A stretch of 64,000 bases of DNA from Nosema muscidifuracis (GCA_028335825.1 JAIOKI010000008.1:124001-188000); one strand, 5' to 3'. Positions 41,680 through 52,603 are shown, numbered from the stretch's first letter. Notes: generated by a model not told the origin, from the letters alone. Numbers and translations: made by a program.

Positions 41680-42234
41680 TTATTCTTTTTTTATATTATT
41701 GATAATCTCAAATCCTTTTTTTATTAATTTATTTCTATCACCATCAATATACAAAAATATTTCTCTATTTTTATTCTTGATATGTTTTTTTCCTTTAACA
41801 TGATACTCTTTCATTTTATTTTTCAGTTCAAATTTACAGTCTACACAATACAAGATATCAGAATTTTTTGATATAACATGTTTTTCTGATGATTCTTTAA
41901 ATATCTTTGTATATTTTCTAAATCTACTGGAACAATAATAATTAACTTTATCTAAACTGATTAAATTATCAAATGTCAGATTATCTTCGTTAATTTTTAG
42001 ATCTTTAATTTTATTGTATATCTTCTTAGATTTTAAAATAAAATATTTAGATGATCTCTTTTTAATAATTTCTTTCTGTTTGTATGTTCTTCTGTATTCA
42101 GATCTTATTTTATGCTTAATAATTTTATTTAAATAATAAGGATATTTTCTTTTTTCGTAATATAAATTGTAAAGAAATTCTAAATATTCTTGAATCTTAA
42201 TATATTTTTTAAGATCTTCTTTTGTAACATCCAT
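41680..42234 (-). CDS. C2H2 (matrin/U1-type) zinc-finger protein
   Basis: A 184-residue basic protein. The single zinc finger is C130-x2-C133-x11-H145-x5-H151 with the sequence YHVKGKKHIKN around the histidines, the RNA-associated matrin/U1C-type finger found in splicing factors such as SF3a60/Prp9 and in ribosome biogenesis factors. The N-terminal 110 residues are helical and strongly basic (RSEYRRTYKQKEIIKKR). No signal or membrane segment. CCC at 42239-42241 lies four bases before the ATG. A Prp9-like U2 snRNP protein is the favoured guess, since the GKKHIKN ending is typical, but length and N-terminus do not prove it. Confidence 0.55.
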   Translation of the reverse strand: MDVTKEDLKKYIKIQEYLEFLYNLYYEKRKYPYYLNKIIKHKIRSEYRRTYKQKEIIKKRSSKYFILKSKKIYNKIKDLKINEDNLTFDNLISLDKVNYYCSSRFRKYTKIFKESSEKHVISKNSDILYCVDCKFELKNKMKEYHVKGKKHIKNKNREIFLYIDGDRNKLIKKGFEIINNIKKE

Positions 42235-43687
42235 TTCAGGGTTATCTTTAAAATGAAATCACTAAAAGTTTCTTATTGTTAAAAAATAAGAAGAAATTAT
42301 TTTCAATTAGTATCTCTATTTTTCTTATGGAGATATTTCAACATTCGTTTATAGAAAAAGTAAATCATTATGTAATCTATCTCTTAATTATAAGTAGAGA
42401 TGGATTTATTTTTAAAAATAAAGGGGTGATCAAATATCGTTAGAAAATCACAAAAAATATTAGTTTATAAAAAATCATATTTAACAATATAATGTCAACT
42501 TATTATTATTGAGTTTTTCTTGTATGGAGATTTAAAGTCTTATTTAAGAAACAGTAAGCTTTTTTAATTCCTTAATTTTTAATTTATGTACAGGTGTTTA
42601 AGATAAATCATTCTTTTTCGTAAATATTTAGAATCTGAACTTGCATTATCTTAACAACAAGTTTATTACCTAGTGATAAATATATCTAATCAGAATTACT
42701 AAATATGAATTCAGTCAATAATTTTTATTTAGGGTTATAAGTATTATTATATTTTCCATTATAAGTTCATATTAATTTCCTTAGTTTTATTACTTGAGAC
42801 TTCTTTTCGTGTACCGCTTACAATCTTATGAATATAATTAAATGAAATACTCTCTAAAAAAAATTAATCAATTAATTATTTATAATGCTGTTTTTATTTT
42901 ACCTGGTACTTATTTCATCTCGAAAATGTCAAAAAATATAATCATTTTTTACGTTATATTTTTAATACTTCCATATGATTGTTTAAATTTATTAAAATAG
43001 TATTTTAATAATTAAAAATTATTAATTACTATCAATTTTTAATTATTTAGAATCTTTTACTTCTAAAATAATTTCGTAAAATGATAAATAAAATTTTATA
43101 ATTGACTTAACGAAATATATTTAAATTAATTATTTACTTTTTAAAATAATTTCGTAAAATGATAAATAAAATTTTTTTATTGACTCAACGTAATATATTT
43201 AAATTAATCTTTTACTTACTAAAATAATTTCGTAAAATGATAAATAAAATTTTATAATTGACTTAACGAAATATATTTAAATTAATCTTTTACTAAATAA
43301 AAAGGTAACAAAAAAATACACGTCATTGAAATAAAACATATTTTTATTATTATCCATTTAATTTAACATAGTATAAAATCTTATATAAATCAAAAAGAAC
43401 TATTGTTTTTTTACTTTTAAAATTTCATAAAAAATATTTATTTACGTAATATTTTTTCTTTTGATGTTTATTTTTGTTTATTCAACAGTAAACAAAAAAA
43501 AGAATTAATTAAAGATAAATGGATTAAATTCAAAACTAAAAAAATATTATTTATACATAAACCTTAAATTAATTTTTGAGATAAATTTAAAAATAAATCA
43601 ATTTATCTAAATTAAATTTTTTCTAAAAATTATATTTGTTTTTTTAATATCTACAATCTACATATTAAAAATTTTTTACACCCCATA
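42235..43687. repeat. 1.45-kb divergent region with a 78-bp array
   Basis: Upstream of both the zinc-finger gene (minus) and the giant gene (plus). A 78-bp unit occurs three times at about 43052-43290 (TTACTTCTAAAATAATTTCG, then TAAAATGATAAATAAAATTT and GACTTAACGAAATATATTTA). The rest is AT-rich without a supported gene. Confidence 0.6.
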
Positions 43688-46600
43688 ATGAAATTCAAAA
43701 TATTGATTTTGTATCTAAAATTATGTTCATGTTTCTCATCAAGAGAAGTTATAAGGAATATAATCAGGAGAAATAAATATATATACAATAATATAAACAA
43801 TACTTCGATATTAAAAGTTACTGATTATGATTTCATAGTCAATACAAAGAATACTAATGATGCAGTTGTTAAGACGTTAGATAAAAATGTTCAGAGCTTT
43901 TTTATTAACGCTGGGCCTATAAGAATAATCAAACAGTTTAGTAGAAATATACTTAATCAGTATAAGACAGAGAAAAAAGAAGATTTGAGTGCAAGAATAA
44001 GAGAAAATTCTGTGTTTAATACGAAAATACCGTGCAATAATGCTAACACAAAAAATTTTAAATTTTATATGGTCCTTGCTGAATACGTTGTACTTAAAAA
44101 GATTAATGATAAAAATCTTGATAAATATATTGAGATATGTGATTATGAAAATTTATTAGAAATTTTGAATAAAATAAAAATTGACGAACAAGCTATTGAT
44201 ATTGAAAAAGTTGAAGAATATTTTACTAAATTGGATGGACAAAAATATAGTAGAAAAGTTAATAACAATGTACATGAATACTCTGTACTGAAGAATACAA
44301 ATTCATTTCCTTACTTATTAAAGTGTAATTACGAGTTTGGTAAGACTCCAGAAATACTTAAGGTACACGATCTTAGTGAAGATACTGTAACAACTAAGCT
44401 ACAAATTTTACATAACAGATTAATTTGTGCAAATTTTAATTATCTTAAAAACTATTCATCGAATTATAGTTTTGATGAGTTCTCTAAAAAAATATATCCA
44501 ATCTATTGCTTATGTAAGTGTTCTACATTAAATAATGCAAGCGATTTTTCTTATACTAATAAAAAACAAAAAGTACCTGTAATTAGATTAAATATTTTTG
44601 AGAAGTATAAAGATAAAATACTTGAAGGATTAGATAAAAAAACAAAAAGACTAATTGATGATGTAACTAGAGTTGATAGAAAAAATGAAAATGATATTAT
44701 GGCTATTTTAAAAAAATATACAAAATACATTGTCCCGAATCAAAGTTCAGATATTTATAGTGATGAATACAATGTTTCATCTGATAATTTTACCTTAAAC
44801 AAGAACAAAGTAGAAAATGCTAATACATCCTTAACAGAAAGTTCATTTGAGAACAAAGTAGAAAACGCTAAGATACCTTCTATAAATGAGAGTAAATTAG
44901 AAAACGCTGAGATATTTTCTATAGATGAGAGTAAATTAGAAAATGCTAATACATCCATAACAGAAAGTTCATTTGAGAAAAAAGTAGAAAATGCTAATAC
45001 ATCTTCTATAGACGAGAACAAATTAGATAATGCTAATACATCCTTAACAGAAAGTTCATTTGAGAATAAATTATCTGATACTAAGACACCTTCAACAGAA
45101 AGTTCATCTGATAAAAAAGTAGATAATGCTAATACATCCTTAACAGAAAGTTCATTTGAGAATAAATTGGATGATTCTAAGACACCTTCTATAAATGAGA
45201 ACAAAGTAGATAATGCTAAGATACCTTCAACAGATGAGAACAAAGTAGAAAACGCTAAGATACCTTCAACAGATGATTCATTTAAGAATAAATTATCTGA
45301 TACTAAGACACCTTCTTTAGATGAAAACAAAGTAGAAAATGCTAATATACCTTCTATAAACGAGAACAAAGTAGATAATGCTAAGATACCTTTTACAGAT
45401 GAGAACAAAGTAGAAAACGATAAGACACCTTCTATAGATGAGCAAAAAGTGGTAAGCATTAATTTTCCTTTTACGGATGATTCAGATGAGCAAAAAGTGG
45501 TAAATATTAATTTTCCTTTTACAGATGATTCAGATGAGCAAAAAATGATAAAAATTAATTTACCTTTTACAGATGATTCAGATGAATCAATAGATAATGC
45601 AACGAATTTATTAAAGAAAAAAATCCTACTTCCAGATCATCTAGAAACGAGATCAAAACGTAAGAAAAGATCGTTAAGCTTTTTCGATTATAAATCCATG
45701 GATAGTCTGCCATATATAGAACAGCATAAACTTTTTAAAGAAAATTTAAGCAGTTTTTCTCCTAAAATTGAAACTTCAAAGCTAAGTGAAAAGCCTAGTT
45801 CAATCGATTTTAATAAAACGGTAGGTGAAAAATCATTAACGGAAAAAATACAAAAGTTTAACTATCAACAATCTGTAGAAGAAACTGAAGAATTAAGTGA
45901 TCAATTAAATAAGAATTTAAATAAGCAACAATCTGTAGAAGAAATCAAAGAATTAAGTGATCAATTATATAAGAATTTGAATAAGCAACAATCTATTGAC
46001 AATGCTGAAGAATTAAATGATCAATTATATAAGAATTTGAATAAGCAACAATCTATTGACAATGCTGAAGAAATAAATGATCAATCATCAAAGAATTTAA
46101 ATAAGCAACAATCTACAGATAATGCTGAAGAATTAAGTGATCAATCATCAAAGGATTTAAATAAGCAACAATCTATTGATAATGCTGAAGAATTAAGTGA
46201 TCAATCATCAAAGGATTTAAATAAGCAACAATCTATTGATAATGCTGAAGAATTAAGCGATCAATCATCAAAGGAAATAAATAAGCAACAATCTACAGAT
46301 AATGCTGAAGAATTAAGTGATCAATCATATAAAAATTTAAATAAGCAACAATCTATTGATAATGCTGAAGAATTAAGCGATCAACCATCAAAGGATTTAA
46401 ATAAGCAACAATCTATTGATAATGCTGAAGAATTAAGTGATCATCTATTTAAATTTGAATCTCAAATTTTTAACAGTGATACAGAAGAAGTAAGTAATCT
46501 TAAATTATCTGAAATCAAAGAAGATATAGATATTGAATATAAAGACATAAATTATTCAGTTGATCATACGAAAAAAATTAATATTGAAGATATTATTGAA

Positions 46601-49600
46601 TTAATTGATGAAAATATTATGAATGAACAAAAAAATAGTTTAGAAATTAAAGTTAATGATAATGAGTCTACTAATCAAAAAATTCTAAGTCAATCTAATT
46701 TACATGATAATGTAGCAAATGACGAATCGAAAACTTCTTTAGATACTGAAGAAAAATCAGTTACAGAATCAATCGATATTTTACCAAACGAATTAGCCGA
46801 AAATACATCAATTGACATAAATACTAATATTTCTATACAAAGTAATGAACATGATACAAAAATTGTAGAAGAGATAGTCTCTCCTAATAATGAATCGAAA
46901 ATTTCTGTCCAGAAGAAATCAAAACCAGATTTAAAATTGGATTTAATAAATTTTACTGAGGAAAATAATGAAAATGATCAATTTATTAACATACTAAATG
47001 GTCAAAAGACACCAAGTACAACTGATATTAACGATATAGAATTCAAATTTCCTACTTGTATTCAAAATTCAGGATCTTTGAGTCCAATAAGTACACCTGA
47101 TAGTTTTAGTCATGTAAAATTAGTCAATGAAACTTTAGTTTACACTACACCAGAATCATCACGAAGTAGCAGTCCAGAAAAATTTTCATCATATCAAAAT
47201 GAGTTTATGGATATTTTAAGTGAAAAACTCAATAATGTAGATTTAAATGATAGAGAAGGTGAACTGGTTAACCATAATGGAAATTTAATATTTACTACAT
47301 CTTCCAATAAATATTCGTCAAATTCATCTGTAGATGAAAATACACCAAATAGTGATTTTAAGAAGAAGTTAACAAAAAAGAAAATGAATAATAATGTACT
47401 AAATGATCATGATAATACAAGTTCTAATGAATTTCTTCAGATTACCAATTCTTTATCACAAAAATATGATCAATCAGAAAAACAGATTGATGTAGAAATA
47501 ATTCCTTCTAAGTCGTTAAGTAGTTCACAATCTGATGAAGGATTTGGAGGAAGCGGATCTTTCAGATCATCAGAAGATTCTATTGAAAAATTAAAAAATA
47601 ATGAAAAATCTGATAGTGATGGTTCTGATAATCAGTTTAATAAATATACATCAGTAGAAAATTTTAGTAAAGAACATAAATTAAAAAATATGGAAAAGAT
47701 TGTCAACAAGAATATTAAATTAGTAATTAATCAAGACCATGAAATTAATAAATCCAATGAAACTAAAACTTTATCAGAGAAAAATAAGAATTTTAATGAT
47801 GGTGAATCAAGTCCTGAAGTGTCATTAAATCATCGAAAATCAAAAAATAATCAGTCTAAAAAAATTGATACGGATAAAAGAACAAAAGAAGCATTTAGAA
47901 AAGTATCTACTGATTCTGTATTATCAACTTCCGAAGATTTCTTTTCTGATAATGATTCATTATCAGTAGATATTAACAGTTCTCAAGATGTTTTCAATAA
48001 TTCAAAACCATTAGCTCCAATAATTAATCAAAAACTTCCTAATAAAACAAAACCAATTGAGGAATTACATTTAGGGAAAAAAAGTAATTCAAAATCAATA
48101 AGTGAAATTAATAACAAGATGATTGATATAAAAAAATCAATGACAGATGCTAAATCACTCCTCAGAGATGTTATTTTAGAAGATAAAGTAAAAGATAATG
48201 AACCAACATTATCTTATAACGATAAGGATAAGAGTTTTAAAGAATTTTGTCAAACTAATTTTAATTATAAAAATGATACTGAAATCTGCCTTAGTGATAA
48301 ATTAGATAATCAAGTGTCATATCTTAATAATCCTGTTTCAGAAAATTTAATAGATACTTCTATCAAACAATATAAGGAATCTTTAGTATCTGATAAAAAT
48401 GAGTTTCATGAAGATTCTGAAAATTCTATTTTAGCATCTCATAAATTAGAATTACAAGATTCAGATTTAAAAACATCTTGTGATAAGAATTGTATTCCTA
48501 AAATACACAATGTAGAAGATTATTTGAATATTGAAATCAATGAGCAAGAATATTGTGAATTAAATTCACATGAATCTTTTAATTCTGAATCTTTGAAATC
48601 TATTAATGATCACGATGAATTTGAAAAGTTAAAAAAATACCCTACATCTAATGAAAAACTGTATATAGAAGATTCAAATTTTATTAATCAAAAAATAACT
48701 AAGTTTGAAGAACCAGAGAAATCTTTTAAAAAGAATCTATCAGTAATTGATGAATTATATAATGCTAAACAAAAAGATGCATTTGAAGAAGAGATTTTAA
48801 AATGTGAATTAGAAACAAGAACGGATATTCCTTTGTTGAAAGAAGATGTATTTTCAAAAAATAATATAAATGATAAAGTTGATGTTTTAGTAAAATCAGA
48901 TGATCAAATTAAGAATATTTCTGAAGAGTATTCGAAAGATGATATTGTTGATAAAAATATTAATATCATAACAGAAGATATAATAAATAGTAATATATTT
49001 GAAGATGATGATATTGTAACAGAAGATATAAGAAATAGTAATATATTAGAAGATGATGATATTTTAACAGAAGATATATTAAATAGTAATTTAGAAGATA
49101 TAAGAAATAGTAATATATTAGAAGATGATGATATTGTAACAGAAGATATAATAAATAGTAATATATCAAAAGAAAGGATTATGTATAGTATAATATTAGA
49201 AGAAAATGAAGGTACAGATAATTTAGAAGATGATGATAATGTAATAGAAGATTTAAGATATAATTCTTCATTAGAAGATTATTTTAATAAAATAGGAGAT
49301 CATAAATCAAATAAAGAACCTAAAAAAAGATATTCCACTGATCTTAAAGACAACTCTATGAATGAAAATAATATTCATGATAATCAAAATAAAAATATTC
49401 ATCAACAGGAGATACTCTTAGAAAGTACATCTAGTGAAAATGAAATATTTTCTGATGATTCTCTATCTAATGATAATGATAGACCCAGATATGTAAATTA
49501 TCATAAAGAAGTTATTGATGATACTTGTGAAAATATAGGAGAAGAATTTATTATCGCTCCTAGTAAAAATCCTTATAAAACAGTTAAATTTAATTTGGAT

Positions 49601-50545
49601 ACTAATTGTTCTGATGATTCTGATAAATCTAAGGAAGAAAACAAAAAAAATGTTATTTGGTTTATAGGAGATACTGAGATTAAAGTTGATAAGAAATTGT
49701 GTAAACCACATTTACTAAGTTCAAGTAAGAAAAATAATAATATTATTAAAAAAAAGAGAATTAATAAATATAAGAATAGTATTAATAGATCAAATTCTAA
49801 TAGTAAGAAGAAATTAGCATCAGATATAAAGTCATTTTATGATTCATCAAAGAAAAATGAAAGAATATTGATAAAGAAAAACGAAAAACTAACCTGCAAG
49901 CTAAATGAAGAATCATCATCAAAGAAAAATGAAGAAGCAGCATCTTTAAAGAAAAATGAAGAAGCATTTACAAAGCTAAATGAAGAAGCATCTACAAAGA
50001 AAAATGAAGAATCATCTATAAAGAAAATTGAAGAGTCATCTACAAAGAAAAATGAAGAGTCATATACAAAGAAAAATGAAGAAGCATCTACAAAGAAAAT
50101 TGAAGAGTCATCTCCAAAGAAAATTGATTTAAAATCTTTAAAGAAAAATGAAGAAGCATCTTTAAAGAAAAATGAAGTAACATCTACAAAGAAAATTGAA
50201 GTAACATCTTTAAAGAAAAATGAAATAACATCTACAAAGAAAAATCAAAGACTATCTGTAAAGAAAAATGAAAGAACTTCATTAGAATTGAATAAATCAG
50301 ATGATATACATAAATACAAAGGAGAAGTTTCTTCTTCTTCAGATTGTTGTAGTCCAAAGAAGAAATTAAGAATATCTAAACCAAAAACTCTAAAGGATGA
50401 TAACGTAATTACTATTGATTACGAATTTTGTCATATTTGTAATAATGGATTCTCAATAGATGATAAATTTGTTCATAAAGGATGTAAATATTATATAGAG
50501 CGAAAAAAACGAATGAAGACTAATGAGAGTACAAAAGAAAATTAA
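43688..50545 (+). CDS. Giant secreted repeat protein, 2285 residues
   Basis: The largest gene here. It has a signal peptide (MKFKILILYLKLCSCFSS), an ordered N-terminal domain (about residues 20-355) with cysteines, then several low-complexity blocks: 15-18-residue ENKVENAKIPSTD-type units (about 370-620), a basic RSKRKKRS cluster near residue 655 that could be a Kex2/furin-type cleavage site or a nuclear signal, ten 20-residue NKQQSIDNAEELSDQSSKDL-type units (about 725-925), a long acidic Ser/Asn-rich stretch, DDDIVTEDIINSNI units (about 1758-1830), and KKNEEAST-type units (about 2055-2195). The C-terminus has FCHICNNGF and HKGCKYY, a possible Cys2-His-Cys zinc site. CCCC precedes the ATG. 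The frame is intact over 6.9 kb. Layout suggests an exported surface, polar-tube or host-cell protein. No family is recognised. Confidence 0.78.
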   Translation: MKFKILILYLKLCSCFSSREVIRNIIRRNKYIYNNINNTSILKVTDYDFIVNTKNTNDAVVKTLDKNVQSFFINAGPIRIIKQFSRNILNQYKTEKKEDLSARIRENSVFNTKIPCNNANTKNFKFYMVLAEYVVLKKINDKNLDKYIEICDYENLLEILNKIKIDEQAIDIEKVEEYFTKLDGQKYSRKVNNNVHEYSVLKNTNSFPYLLKCNYEFGKTPEILKVHDLSEDTVTTKLQILHNRLICANFNYLKNYSSNYSFDEFSKKIYPIYCLCKCSTLNNASDFSYTNKKQKVPVIRLNIFEKYKDKILEGLDKKTKRLIDDVTRVDRKNENDIMAILKKYTKYIVPNQSSDIYSDEYNVSSDNFTLNKNKVENANTSLTESSFENKVENAKIPSINESKLENAEIFSIDESKLENANTSITESSFEKKVENANTSSIDENKLDNANTSLTESSFENKLSDTKTPSTESSSDKKVDNANTSLTESSFENKLDDSKTPSINENKVDNAKIPSTDENKVENAKIPSTDDSFKNKLSDTKTPSLDENKVENANIPSINENKVDNAKIPFTDENKVENDKTPSIDEQKVVSINFPFTDDSDEQKVVNINFPFTDDSDEQKMIKINLPFTDDSDESIDNATNLLKKKILLPDHLETRSKRKKRSLSFFDYKSMDSLPYIEQHKLFKENLSSFSPKIETSKLSEKPSSIDFNKTVGEKSLTEKIQKFNYQQSVEETEELSDQLNKNLNKQQSVEEIKELSDQLYKNLNKQQSIDNAEELNDQLYKNLNKQQSIDNAEEINDQSSKNLNKQQSTDNAEELSDQSSKDLNKQQSIDNAEELSDQSSKDLNKQQSIDNAEELSDQSSKEINKQQSTDNAEELSDQSYKNLNKQQSIDNAEELSDQPSKDLNKQQSIDNAEELSDHLFKFESQIFNSDTEEVSNLKLSEIKEDIDIEYKDINYSVDHTKKINIEDIIELIDENIMNEQKNSLEIKVNDNESTNQKILSQSNLHDNVANDESKTSLDTEEKSVTESIDILPNELAENTSIDINTNISIQSNEHDTKIVEEIVSPNNESKISVQKKSKPDLKLDLINFTEENNENDQFINILNGQKTPSTTDINDIEFKFPTCIQNSGSLSPISTPDSFSHVKLVNETLVYTTPESSRSSSPEKFSSYQNEFMDILSEKLNNVDLNDREGELVNHNGNLIFTTSSNKYSSNSSVDENTPNSDFKKKLTKKKMNNNVLNDHDNTSSNEFLQITNSLSQKYDQSEKQIDVEIIPSKSLSSSQSDEGFGGSGSFRSSEDSIEKLKNNEKSDSDGSDNQFNKYTSVENFSKEHKLKNMEKIVNKNIKLVINQDHEINKSNETKTLSEKNKNFNDGESSPEVSLNHRKSKNNQSKKIDTDKRTKEAFRKVSTDSVLSTSEDFFSDNDSLSVDINSSQDVFNNSKPLAPIINQKLPNKTKPIEELHLGKKSNSKSISEINNKMIDIKKSMTDAKSLLRDVILEDKVKDNEPTLSYNDKDKSFKEFCQTNFNYKNDTEICLSDKLDNQVSYLNNPVSENLIDTSIKQYKESLVSDKNEFHEDSENSILASHKLELQDSDLKTSCDKNCIPKIHNVEDYLNIEINEQEYCELNSHESFNSESLKSINDHDEFEKLKKYPTSNEKLYIEDSNFINQKITKFEEPEKSFKKNLSVIDELYNAKQKDAFEEEILKCELETRTDIPLLKEDVFSKNNINDKVDVLVKSDDQIKNISEEYSKDDIVDKNINIITEDIINSNIFEDDDIVTEDIRNSNILEDDDILTEDILNSNLEDIRNSNILEDDDIVTEDIINSNISKERIMYSIILEENEGTDNLEDDDNVIEDLRYNSSLEDYFNKIGDHKSNKEPKKRYSTDLKDNSMNENNIHDNQNKNIHQQEILLESTSSENEIFSDDSLSNDNDRPRYVNYHKEVIDDTCENIGEEFIIAPSKNPYKTVKFNLDTNCSDDSDKSKEENKKNVIWFIGDTEIKVDKKLCKPHLLSSSKKNNNIIKKKRINKYKNSINRSNSNSKKKLASDIKSFYDSSKKNERILIKKNEKLTCKLNEESSSKKNEEAASLKKNEEAFTKLNEEASTKKNEESSIKKIEESSTKKNEESYTKKNEEASTKKIEESSPKKIDLKSLKKNEEASLKKNEVTSTKKIEVTSLKKNEITSTKKNQRLSVKKNERTSLELNKSDDIHKYKGEVSSSSDCCSPKKKLRISKPKTLKDDNVITIDYEFCHICNNGFSIDDKFVHKGCKYYIERKKRMKTNESTKEN
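44806..45600 (+). repeat. Coding repeats of the giant gene: ENKVENAxxPSTDE units
   Basis: About 15-17 imperfect units of 39-60 bp that combine GAGAACAAAGTAGAAAAYGC with ACAGAAAGTTCATTTGAG, followed by three units of GATGATTCAGATGAGCAAAA. All lengths are multiples of three, so the frame is kept. Confidence 0.8.
45860..46459 (+). repeat. Coding repeats of the giant gene: ten 60-bp units
   Basis: Ten tandem units of exactly 60 bp, each encoding a variant of NKQQSIDNAEELSDQSSKDL. The inner units are nearly identical while the outer ones diverge, as expected when an array expands from its centre by unequal crossing-over. Confidence 0.9.
49855..50280 (+). repeat. Coding repeats of the giant gene: KKNEE units
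   Basis: About 17-20 units of 18-30 bp encoding KKNEEAST, KKIEESST and similar, giving a strongly charged Lys/Glu helix or rod. The frame is kept throughout. Confidence 0.75.
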
Positions 50546-50813
50546 ATTTTGTAAATTTTATTTAATTTATAAATTAATCAAATCATAGTTATTTTGTTAA
50601 TAATATTTTATTCTTATACAAGTAGAAATAAATTAATCAAAGTATAATTAATATATTTATTCTTAAATATCCTTTATATCTTAAAATCAATTATACTTTT
50701 TATTAAATTTATTCTTAAAATATCTTTCAGCTCTTTGAATTTAATTACTTTTTATTAAATTTATCACAATATCCTTCAACTTTTGAAATTAATTATACTT
50801 TTAATTAAATTTA

Positions 50814-51980
50814 TCATTTATTTTTATAATACCCTACACTTATTATGGTAGTAGAAAATACAAATACACCAAACAAAAATGATAAGTATCCTAAAATATC
50901 TAGTACGATATTTCTCTCTATATCCATATTAAAATAAAACAAAGCTGGAAATATTAGACACATAAAAGTAGAAGCAGTTGCTCCTATTATAGAATATACT
51001 AATCCAAGATTCATTCCACTTATAGCTATCAAATAAGTTAATAATATAATTAGTGTAGTACAAAACACCTTGATAATTTTATTATATTCTTTCTTAATTT
51101 CAATATTAGTAAGTTTTATCATATAAGTTCTACAAGGATTCACTTGTAAAGGATAAGATACTCCCATTACTATTATATATAACCCTCTTACTATAGTAGC
51201 CAGTATATCGTTAGGAAAATTCATAATTATATTATCTTTAATATTCTGTCCATATAAAAGATAATTATAATATCCAAAAGCTAGATAAAGACTAAGAGCA
51301 GTAAGAGCTACGCTAAATATTAATCTACGCATATTATTTAACGAATTATTTCCTATCTCACTGTGTATAGCAAATATATTTTGATGACAAGTAAATGAAA
51401 AAACAAATTTACCGAATCCATTTAAGTATGATCTATTTATAGGTGTAATATAGTATACTAGAATACTATCAGGGATATGTGTATGTTTATATCTGTATAT
51501 AGTAGCTATAATAACAAATATAATAGAAAGGACTCCACAGAAAGAAGTATATTTAAGCTTATCTAGTCTATCGAAGTAGCAGAAGGGACCTACAAATATA
51601 AGGAAGAATATCAGAATTAGACCTGGGTTAAATGTATATCCAAATATGGTATTAAGTATAGGAGGAAGAAGTTGTTTAGCTATAATCAAATAAGACAAAG
51701 ATACACCAAAACATTTAAGAAATACAGAAAAGTCTACTAAGATACGGGTATAAGGCATAGAAATCTTGGCTAGTTCTGAAAGGGTAGCATCTCTTCCTAC
51801 TTCTTTAGCACAATTTACATATAAAATTAGACCTACTACAGCGAAGCCTCCTGATACTACTGTAAGGATAATAGTGGTGAGAATACCATATGTCATAAAT
51901 AGGTAGGGGAATGATAGAGCACCACTTCCTATAGATGTTTTTAGTAAGGTAATGAAGCAGGATGGGAATGTAGCATTCAT
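50814..51980 (-). CDS. Amino acid transporter of the AAAP family (AVT/SLC36/38-like)
   Basis: A 388-residue membrane protein with about ten to eleven helices. The first helix has the AAAP signature around an unwound Gly-rich break (LLKTSIGSGALSFPYLF, as in the family's K-x-x-x-G-x-G-x-L-x-L-P). Helix 3 has KCFGVSLSYLIIAKQLLP and helix 8 FACHQNIFAIHSE-type sequence (here FSFTCHQNIFAIHSEI), which matches the FxxHxNxxxxxxE motif of vacuolar and SNAT transporters. It probably moves neutral amino acids across the plasma or vacuolar membrane; microsporidia lack most amino acid synthesis and rely on uptake. No CCC precedes the ATG at 51980. Full length. Confidence 0.85.
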   Translation of the reverse strand: MNATFPSCFITLLKTSIGSGALSFPYLFMTYGILTTIILTVVSGGFAVVGLILYVNCAKEVGRDATLSELAKISMPYTRILVDFSVFLKCFGVSLSYLIIAKQLLPPILNTIFGYTFNPGLILIFFLIFVGPFCYFDRLDKLKYTSFCGVLSIIFVIIATIYRYKHTHIPDSILVYYITPINRSYLNGFGKFVFSFTCHQNIFAIHSEIGNNSLNNMRRLIFSVALTALSLYLAFGYYNYLLYGQNIKDNIIMNFPNDILATIVRGLYIIVMGVSYPLQVNPCRTYMIKLTNIEIKKEYNKIIKVFCTTLIILLTYLIAISGMNLGLVYSIIGATASTFMCLIFPALFYFNMDIERNIVLDILGYLSFLFGVFVFSTTIISVGYYKNK

Positions 51981-52300
51981 AACTTTATTTGTTTATAAAC
52001 AAAATTATTGTTACAGGATAATTTGAAACTTAATATAGATTATGTAAGAGAAATTAATTTAAATTAATTAAAGAAAATATTTAAATTATATATTTGATTT
52101 ACTGAGATATTTATTTTTAATTAAATATTTCTTATTAAAAAATTTGATGCATCTAGTTATACAGAATTAATCTAAATATTTTATGACTGATAAAAAAATT
52201 TGATACATCGATTTATTTATTTTTAATTAAAAACTTTCACCTATAATTTAAAAAATTCATGATTTTACATCATTTTTAATTAAACTCAAAATATAACTTT
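51981..52300. other. Intergenic DNA
   Basis: AT-rich, with loosely repeated TTTTAATTAAATATTTC and AAAAATTTGATRCATC words. Nothing else is seen. Confidence 0.4.
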
Positions 52301-52603
52301 TTAATTAAATACTTCATACACTGAGTTATACATTTTAAATGTTGGTAAATATATCACAGAATTTTTCTTATGTAAAGTTATAAACCAGAAATTATAATCT
52401 TTGAGTATTCCTTCATATTTATCTATAGACACTTTCTTATTAAGTTCTATTGGATATGTAGAGAGTACAATAGCACTCTTACAGAAGTTTTCTATAATAC
52501 TTTTATCTAATATAGAGTTCTTATACAGGGTAGAGAATAAGAAGATATTAGGGATGATCTTTTTAACAGTAGAAGATTGTCTGAAGGGGAGCTTAAATAA
52601 CAT
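52301..52603 (-). CDS. Small protein, possibly RNase P/MRP subunit Rpp29 (Pop4)-like
   Basis: A 100-residue protein whose start is supported by CCC two bases before the ATG (52606-52608). It begins with a basic helix-like segment (MLFKLPFRQSSTVKKI) and continues as a beta-rich domain: SAIVLSTYPIELNKKVSIDKYEGIL, then DYNFWFITLHKKNSVIYLPT, then KMYNSVYEV. The order of a first strand, an x-G-I-x-(turn)-x-x-F-x-I hairpin and a basic strand before a last x-F/Y-x-V strand resembles the Sm-like Pop4/Rpp29 core. Identity is too low to be sure. The CCC and conserved-looking composition indicate a real gene; another Sm-like or ribosome-associated protein is possible. The plus-strand frame over it is its shadow. 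Confidence 0.4.
   Translation of the reverse strand: MLFKLPFRQSSTVKKIIPNIFLFSTLYKNSILDKSIIENFCKSAIVLSTYPIELNKKVSIDKYEGILKDYNFWFITLHKKNSVIYLPTFKMYNSVYEVFN

Noticed and set aside
44755-45459. Long minus-strand frame inside the giant gene
   Set aside because: Antisense shadow of the coding repeat block; its repeats mirror those of the plus-strand frame, which has a signal peptide and CCC start.
48966-49711. Two further minus-strand frames inside the giant gene
   Set aside because: Shadows of repeat and low-complexity coding sequence, without a start motif.
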